Of a stretch of 64,000 nucleotides of DNA, positions 57,301 to 64,000 are shown piece by piece. Origin of the DNA: Agarophyton chilense (lineage: Eukaryota; Rhodophyta; Florideophyceae; Gracilariales; Gracilariaceae); NCBI GenBank assembly GCA_030374765.1, contig JARGXX010000027.1:434001-498000 (forward strand), read 5' to 3'. Both the position numbers and the translations under genes were made by a program. Every line of letters starts with the position of its first letter. The stretch's first letter is position 1. Under the pieces are notes generated by a model. That model searched no databases. It was not told where the DNA came from and was given only the letters and a program-made list of their open reading frames with translations.

Positions 57301-58455
57301 CGATGCTTCAAATTGCTCAAGGCTATCTATGGACTGAAGCAAGCGCACTTGGCATGGCACAACAAACTATGCGAGGATATGAAAAGCATATGTTTTGAAG
57401 AGTTACCGAGTGCACCTTGCGTGTTTCGCCGCCAAAACGAGAGCAATGAGGATGCGTTCGTGCTAGTTTATGTGGATGAATTGCTAATATTCACAACTTC
57501 TGCCATGGAACGTGATGCGGTTTTGGAGGAGCTTAAGTCGTTTTACGAGCTACGTGTGGCGGACGAAGTGAACTTGTACCTCGGCGTTGAATTCAAATGG
57601 GCTTTAGATTCAGATGGTCGACCTGTGTCGCTGTATCTTGGTCAGTCACTGTACACGGAAAGCGTGTTGCGCCGTTTCGGGTTTCAGCGATCCAAGCCGG
57701 CATGCACCCCTATGGTAGAATCTTTTTTTACCGGATGGATATCTGAGAAAGACAAATCCATCCAGGATACTCAGCTGTACCAGCAGATCATTGGATCGCT
57801 TTTGTACTTGGCACTGAGAACTCTGTTTGATATATTAGCACCCGTCCTAATCTTGGCTCGTTTTCAGAAATCGCCCACGGCCTACTGTCACAAGGCGGCA
57901 AAGCAGGTTCTTCGTTACCTTCGCGGTACAACTGGACATGGTGTGCACTATCACTCTGGCATGGTGAAACTGGAGGCGTACGTTGACTCCGACTACGCTG
58001 CGGACACGCATGATCGCAAGTCAATGTCTGGTTTCTTAGCGAAGCTTGGCAAAGCGACATGTATGTGGGGCGCAAGAAAACAGGCTTCGGTGGCGTTGTC
58101 TACCGGCGAGGCCGAGTATTATGCTTTGACGCTTGCGTGCCAGGAGGTTATTTGGTTGAAGCGTGTGCTTGAGGAGATTGGATGGAAAGTGCAAGGTGCT
58201 GTGCCCATTCGTTCGGACAACCAGTGCGCCATTGACTGGGCAACTGGTGAACGCTGTCCGTCGGGTCGCGCTAAGCACATTGACGTTAAGTTGCACTTCG
58301 TTCGGGAACTAGTCAAGGATAGTCACATCAATGTGACGTACGTTTCAAGTGAAGACAATGATGCGGACTTCTTAACTAAACCACTTGGCCCAGGTCTTCA
58401 CAACAATAACGTGGACCGTGTTGGACTTGGCCGAGCAGTCGAGGAGGAGTGTTGA
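54342..58455 (+). CDS. gag-pol: B3 gag-pol (fossil)
   Basis: Same order of parts as B2: gag, CCHC knuckle, protease, integrase, RT, RNase H. It has more amino-acid differences from B2 than B1 does in the integrase zinc region (LGKAHNFLFPGHF against LGKAHKLPFPGHF). Broken about once. Confidence 0.9.
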
Positions 58456-59122
58456 GGTTTGGTCGACTGTGCCCCCAAGCCCTTTGGAGTGTTGGAAATA
58501 GTGAAAAACAAAAAGTGGATTTAAGCATGGGCACCTTTGGGCACCCTCCGCGGAAAAACGCATATGCGCCTCATCTCAATCTCAACGTGAAACGGCCATC
58601 TGATTGGCTACTGCAAATGCCCTCATGCAACGTGGTATGGACAAGTGGTCTGGTTCTAATGGGGCGTGTTGGGGCTTCGGCCCAAGTGGAGCGATTTGAT
58701 TGGACGAGAGCGCTGAATGAGCACGGGCTATGCAGTTGGAGAGAATGTGCGAATGTGGGCTGGATACGAGGTTTGGCCGTAACAGCCGAATCTGGGCTGT
58801 GCGGGGTGGTTGGCACTGGCGCACCACTTTGGATGATTTTTTGAGTTTTTATTTGATATGCTTCATGTTTGAAATTGTTATGGTGCGCAACTCCTCGTCG
58901 CACAGTGGCAAGGTGTTAGACGTGGGTGACCCGCCGACGGTCAGCACCGGCGGCGGAAGTGCGTGCGAGGTAGATATAGTTTTCAATGACGGTCGCCAAC
59001 GATCGAAGTAAATTGTCAAGGCTGACTACCTTCCTTTGTTTCTCTTCTTTTATTTTTCTCTTCTTCTCGTCTTTTCCCCCTCTTCTTCCTTTTCCTTTAC
59101 CTAACCTGCGCTCACGTTGTGA
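58450..59122 (+). repeat. B3 3' LTR, 673 bp
   Basis: Appears identical to the middle LTR 52,756-53,428 and differs from the leftmost LTR of the array at several sites. Confidence 0.93.
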
Positions 59123-59135
59123 AAACCGTACATCT

Positions 59136-61239
59136 CTTGACACAATCACCTTTTTCTTTTCAGAGTCCCACAACTTGTATCCGTGAGACCCTGGGGTGTA
59201 CACAATAAAGATAGCTTCCACACCACGCTCCTCTAGCTTCTTCAGCTTATGATCCACAACCTTGTACCAGCATCGGCTCCCAAACACACTCAGGTTGCTC
59301 ACATCAGGCTTCTGACCATGCCACAGTTCATATGGTGTCACACTACTTGGAAGAGCTTTGCAAGTCACACGGTTGCGCACAAACACTGCAACATTCAGTG
59401 CCTCAGCCCAAAAGTGCTTTGGCAATTTCTTGTGACATAACATCGATCTGACCAAGTCCATGAGTGTGCGGTTGAACCGTTCGGCAAGTCCATTCTGCTG
59501 AGGATTGTAAGGCACAGTTCGCTGATGCTCAATACCGTGGCGTTCAAGTTCTTTGGTAAAACAATGTGACAGATATTCACCACCGTTGTCAGTGCGCAAT
59601 GCTTTGAGCACACTGTCACGTGCGGTGATGGTTTTCACTTGTCTGCCAGTTTGGTTTTGAACAAACTTGAGCCACCTTAGGAACATCTGGAACATCTCAT
59701 CCTTAGTTTTGAGCATGTAGAAGAAGCAGAAACGACTGTGATCATCGATGAATGTGACGAAGTTGTGCGAGCCTCCCAAGGATTTCACACTTACTGCACA
59801 TCGGAGTGAACAAGTTCCAGTACGTGTTTTGCTCGTTCCCCCCCTTGCTTGGGAGTCGGAGCACGGGTTGCTTTTCCTATTACACATGAGCCACACACAT
59901 CTGAATCCTGCGCAACGTCTACATTGAGCCCTGACACAACCTTGTTTCGAGCCATATGCTTGATACCATCCACATTCACATGAGCCATTCGAGCATGCCA
60001 TAGTGACAAGTCCGACACAAGTGCTCTGTTTACATCTGTACACTGGTGTGCAGCAGTGCAAAGGTAGTATAGGCCTTTGACGCGGCGCCTCACGGCAACC
60101 ACTTTTAACCCCTTGTATACACATACCTTCTCTTTTTCAAACACTACTTTGCACCCCACATCACAAATCGCCGATACAGAAAGCAAATGGTACCTTAAAT
60201 TCGGTACATGAACAACTTGCTTCAGCTGGCACTTTCGTTTGGACCCTTCCACAATCAGATCAAGCTCCACAATACCGTGACCAACAGACTCTAGTTTGGA
60301 ATCATTACCGATGCTAACGCCAGAAGACACCTTACTATCATATGTTTGGAACATGGATTCGTCAAAAGTCATGTGGGCAGTAGCACCAGAGTCAACAATC
60401 CAGTCACTGTTCGTGGCTTTATCAGAGCCAGTAGCAATGAGACATACAAAGTCAGAGTCGTTGCCACCCGTACCTCGCTCATCGCTGAGCTCAGTATTGA
60501 CAGTTGGGTGAGCAGCACCGACCTGATTCATGTTAGCCCCATCACGTTGCTTCTTGAAACAGTTCCTCTGGATATGACCCTTCTTATGACAATAATGACA
60601 CTCGATGTTCTTCCATCGCGACTGCCTGCCAACCAAAGCTGCCTCACTTCCACCAGGCTCCTCCTTGGCACGATCGTTCATTCGCTGCTCTTCTTGCAGC
60701 AGACGACTCTTCACAAACTCTAGAGTGAGTTGACGATCGCCAATCGTGGTATCAATTGCCACGATGAGGTGCTCGAATCTTTCCGGATGTCCGCATAGGA
60801 TGGCCATAGCGATGTCCTCCTCCTAACCAACAACGTCCATACACTTCAGGTCCGATGCCAGATGACGTACACGGTTGATGAACTGTAGCATTTTCTCATC
60901 ATCACGCATCTTGGCAGAGTAGAAGGACCGTCGGGCGTTGATTTTGTTGAGCAGAGTCTTGCGTTGGAACACATCGCAAATGGCTTTCCACATATTGGCA
61001 GCGTTGTCGGCGTCCCGCACATGATCTAAATGCTCGTCACTGAGTGTGAGACCAATAATAGCTCTGGCCTTGGCATCTTTCTTTTTCCAAGTCGACAGCT
61101 CATCTTCGTCAGTGGGTCTAACAGAGTCGAGGTGACCGTCGAGGTCCTTGAGTGCAAGCAGCAGCTCAATCTTCTGCTTCCATACGTGGAAGTTATCCTC
61201 AACCAGCTTTTCGATTTTCACCCAACTGAACGAATCCAT
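59136..61239 (-). CDS. gag-pol: A1 gag, protease and integrase part (fossil)
   Basis: From gag ATG at 61,239 (MDSFSWVKIEKL) downwards: knuckle CHYCHKKGHIQRNC, protease WIVDSGATAHM, integrase zinc segment and core (FIDDHSRFCFFY, NGGEYLSH, NGLAERFNR), ending where the B array begins. It closely matches A3 but is broken a few times. Confidence 0.9.
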
Positions 61240-62428
61240 GATGTGCAAAGTGTCACAAGAGGCCGAGATAGATGACTTGACAGCAACAGAGAAGTGAACA
61301 ACAACAACAGACAACAACAACAAAGTAAAAACAACAAACAACAAATAATTCTTCAAGATTGAACAGACAATAGTCTGCGGGCGCACTGGCAGGGCTTCCT
61401 ATACCTGCGTCCCTAAAGGTCGGACCCCTGGCCCCCAGAGCTCTTCTGGGTAGATAACAGTTTTCTGCAGTCTACCTCCTCCCACGTCAAAAGGAGAAGG
61501 CGCGTTGCTCCTTACGAGGCTTCCAGAGGATGGTTACTGACCGAAGATATGCCTTCAGCAAGTTGACGCTCTCTGGCCTCTTTCAAGAACTAGCGCGACC
61601 TCGAAACCGAAGCTACTTCAACACCAAGATACGCTTCTAACAAGCAATCAATGAAGATCGCACGCGGCCTGATCCTGGAAAGGAGGTCAGCCTTCGAAAC
61701 GTCGCCTCCCCGCGTACTGCGGATCAAAAGCTCCTTATGGATGCTGTTCACAACAGTCCAAGTGCCCAACCACAAAGGTCGGGCTCACACACAAAGTCAA
61801 ACAACCAGCCAAATGCAGTGCGCCACGGCACCCCGTCCACAAATGCACCCGCAAAGTTCAACCAGATCTTTCGACCGTCACTGTTATCCGCCCTAAAAGG
61901 ACCAGTGGGGAACCCGCTTGACAGTACACCTGCTTTGGTTCAAGCCGCCAGGCTAACGTCCCCGAGTACAAGGAATCACCCAAAGTACCTCGGATCAACC
62001 GCTCGTCGCACAGGCAAAGATGCAGACCAAACACACAAACACACACGAACGCTGAGCCAAGAACTCCAGGCCCAGACTTCAACAAACACGGTCCTCAACC
62101 TCTCAGATCAGAACCCGCAAACACGACGCAGGGATCCACAAAACACCGAAAGAGAGGGAGACTAAACGAAACGGATAGCGATCGACAAACACGGGCAACA
62201 ACCAGCACCCAAACACAATCACGATAATAACGTCCAACCACTACCACCACAACGCCCTCAGGGAGGAACGCAAGACCGAAAGAAAATACCAACACCAACC
62301 CACGATACGGTCACACACCCGACGAAACGGCTATTACGGCGGAAACGAAGAGAATAGAACAGCGAAACGGGTGAACGGCGGTGCGGGAGAGCGGCGAGAG
62401 ACGAACTATACGGCAGAGGTCAGCGGGG
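61240..62428 (-). other. A1 leader
   Basis: Non-coding, about 1.2 kb, the reverse counterpart of the A3 leader. Includes the CAA/TTG tract next to gag and the shared hairpin block at 61,358-61,433. Confidence 0.7.
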
Positions 62429-62442
62429 CTGGGCCCATAACC
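62429..62442 (-). promoter_or_regulatory. Primer site of A1: initiator tRNA-Met anticodon-arm match
   Basis: CTGGGCCCATAACC on the plus strand (GGTTATGGGCCCAG in element sense), abutting the LTR. Confidence 0.85.
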
Positions 62443-63130
62443 TGTTGGATAAGGAAATGCTGAAGGAAAGGTTGAGGGAATGAAAGGAAAGTTCGCCAGC
62501 TCTGGCTTGGATTTACTTGGAGGCGCTCAAACTTTCACTTATATACTACTTCAAAACGTCAGCTTTCTAGACTCCAACCAAAAGTAAACCCTAGACTACA
62601 AAGCAGGGACACTCAATACTACCAATCATATTCAAGCACGACATTAACCCTAGTCACAGTTCATTGCAGCACACAACAAGGCAATACAACAGTGCACAGC
62701 ACATCATTACACTGACGTGTGCACAAATTCAATATGCCAGCACACGCTTCTTGCAATCCGCCTCCATACACGTTCACCTTCCAGCACAGTACACCAAGTC
62801 TTCTGTGATACACATGACACGCTCTTCTCCAAGTACATTCGTTACACCTTGTGAGACGTGTACATACTACACCAGCTGGACATCCTGAACAGCGTGCACA
62901 ATAGTACAAGTAGACCACGTACACACGTGTACTTCAGAAAATCCCAATAGTGCCATACCACTTGTACACACCACATTGCATGTGCACATTTGCAGTAGCC
63001 AATCACAGCCCGAGTTCACGTTGAGATCCGACTGACACGCATATGCGCTTTTCCAGAGGCACCCTCCAAAACAGCCCATGTTCCCCTGCGCTTTTGGTTT
63101 TCAGTGACAGCACAGGGTCAACAGCCAACA
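62443..63130 (-). repeat. Family-A LTR shared by A1 (5') and A2 (3'), 688 bp
   Basis: TGTTGGATAAGG ... CAGCCAACA on the plus strand. Subtype like A' (30,656-31,071), several percent from the A1 left LTR. Confidence 0.9.
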
Positions 63131-63973
63131 CCCCCCCTCTGTCACTGACTTCAAAGGTCTAGGTGTCGGACGCCACTGTCTTCACGGAACCTCTCGTGCT
63201 TCACACGGCAAAGTGGTTTGTTGAGCATATCGGCAGTCATGCAAACGGTAGGGCAGTAGAACAACACAATCGACTTGTCACGTAGAGCTTCTCGAGTAAA
63301 GTGAAAACGAATGTCGATATGCTTGGTACGCTTGTTGACAACGCCATTTCGGGCAAGGTCAATGCACCCTTGGTTGTCAACATATACAGGCGTTGGTTCA
63401 ACAAGCAACTTTACCGAATCGTCCACTTCTACTCCAATGACTATGCCGATGCCATTCCACAAACGCTTAAGCCAGATGGCCTCTTTGGAACCACTGCACA
63501 GACTCACATACTCAGCTTCAGCACTAGACAGTGCAACCACTTCTTGCTGACGTGAACACCATGACACAGGACCTCCAGCCATCATGAACAAGTATCCACT
63601 GGTAGACTTGCGGTTTGCAACATCGCCTGCCCAGTCAGAGTCCACGTAGCCGTGAAGTGCCAAATCGGTGTTCAAGCCGTAGGTGAGACCAAATGTACAA
63701 GTACCGTTGAGATAGCGAAGCACACGTTTGACTGCCTTCCAGTGAATCTCTCCAGGTTTCTCAACATACTTGGCAAGTTTGGACACCGCGTATGAGATGT
63801 CTGGACGAGTTCCTACAGACAAGTACATGAGACAGCCAATTGCCTGACGGTACGGCACCTCCCTGAGTACATCCTGAATCGCAGACAGGTCCATGCCAAC
63901 TTCCATTGGAGTGTCAACTGGTTTGGACTGGTGCATGCCAAAACGTTCCAAGGCCTTTTGTGTGTACGCAGAC
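63131..63973 (-). mobile_element. Copia A2 (family A), 3' end only, running out of the window
   Basis: Polypurine tract (63,131-63,145, reversed), then RNase H and the end of RT on the minus strand (63,151-63,951: QSKPVDTPMEVGM, RPDISYAVSKLAKY, DSDWAGDVANRKSTSGY). Another family-B LTR interrupts it at 63,974. The rest lies beyond the window. Confidence 0.9.
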
Positions 63974-64000
63974 TGTTGAGGTTTGGTCGACTGTGCCCCC
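63974..64000 (+). mobile_element. B4: start of another family-B LTR, cut by the window end
   Basis: The last 27 bases are the family-B LTR start (TGTTGAGGTTTGGTCG and on), inserted into A2 RT sequence. Confidence 0.9.

Larger units (their letters stand above)
52756..59122 (+). mobile_element. Copia B3 (family B), plus strand, tandem with B1
   Basis: LTR 52,756-53,428 (shared with B1), primer site 53,429-53,442, leader to 54,341, gag-pol 54,342-58,455, LTR 58,450-59,122. The two LTRs look identical. The element is about 190 bp shorter than B2 and its coding part is broken about once. It is followed by AAACCGTACATCT and resumed A1 integrase sequence. Confidence 0.92.
31072..63130 (-). mobile_element. 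Copia A1 (family A), minus strand, interrupted by a 25-kb B1-B3 array
   Basis: Left (3') LTR 31,072-31,759; RT and RNase H part 31,780-33,694; B1-B3 array 33,695-59,122; rest of integrase, protease and gag 59,136-61,239; leader to 62,428; right (5') LTR 62,443-63,130. Subtracting the array and its 13-bp flank duplicate leaves 6,618 bp, matching A3 (6,620 bp). That supports a single element. The two LTRs are of different subtypes, several percent apart. The coding part is broken a few times. The right LTR is shared with A2. Confidence 0.85.

Overview
This is eukaryotic nuclear DNA. A zinc-finger gene carries three short GT-AG introns, and most of the window is LTR retrotransposons that prime from initiator tRNA or carry chromodomains. 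A compact, retrotransposon-rich protist or alga (perhaps a unicellular red alga) fits, but the species is inference only. No bacterial, organellar, CRISPR, rRNA or tRNA gene was seen.

Layout. 1-9,824 is host DNA with two supportable genes pointing away from each other: a DDT/WHIM-domain chromatin-type protein (minus, 2078-3049) and a four-finger C2H2 protein (plus, 4988-5890). The zinc-finger gene can only be assembled through an 11-nt microexon. The flanks hold mini- and microsatellites and a 3.9-kb stretch with no recognisable gene.

9,825-30,655 is an old Ty3/gypsy chromovirus (gypsy-2, minus). A younger 11.8-kb chromovirus (gypsy-1, 10,771-23,713, two 923-bp LTRs, target repeat GCTTA) sits inside its left end. 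A 1,179-bp solo-LTR-like element sits inside the left LTR of gypsy-1. Both chromoviruses carry, between pol and the left LTR, a related protein-coding region on the opposite strand from gag-pol. This conserved antisense ORF is the best candidate here for something undescribed.

30,656-64,000 is a set of Ty1/copia elements of two families inserted into one another: A (688-bp LTR) and B (673-bp LTR). Gypsy-2 was hit by an A LTR (A'), which was hit by A1 (minus). A1 was hit by a B1-B3 tandem array (plus), B1 by A3 (plus), and A3 by B2 (minus). Counting gypsy-2, that is six nested levels. Element lengths after subtracting the insertions (A1 6,618 bp, A3 6,620 bp; B1 6,549 bp, B2 6,555 bp) support this reading. 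B2 looks whole and its LTRs look identical, so transposition was very recent. Both families use a primer site matching the anticodon arm of initiator tRNA-Met, and share an LTR promoter block and a leader hairpin block although the rest of their sequence has diverged.
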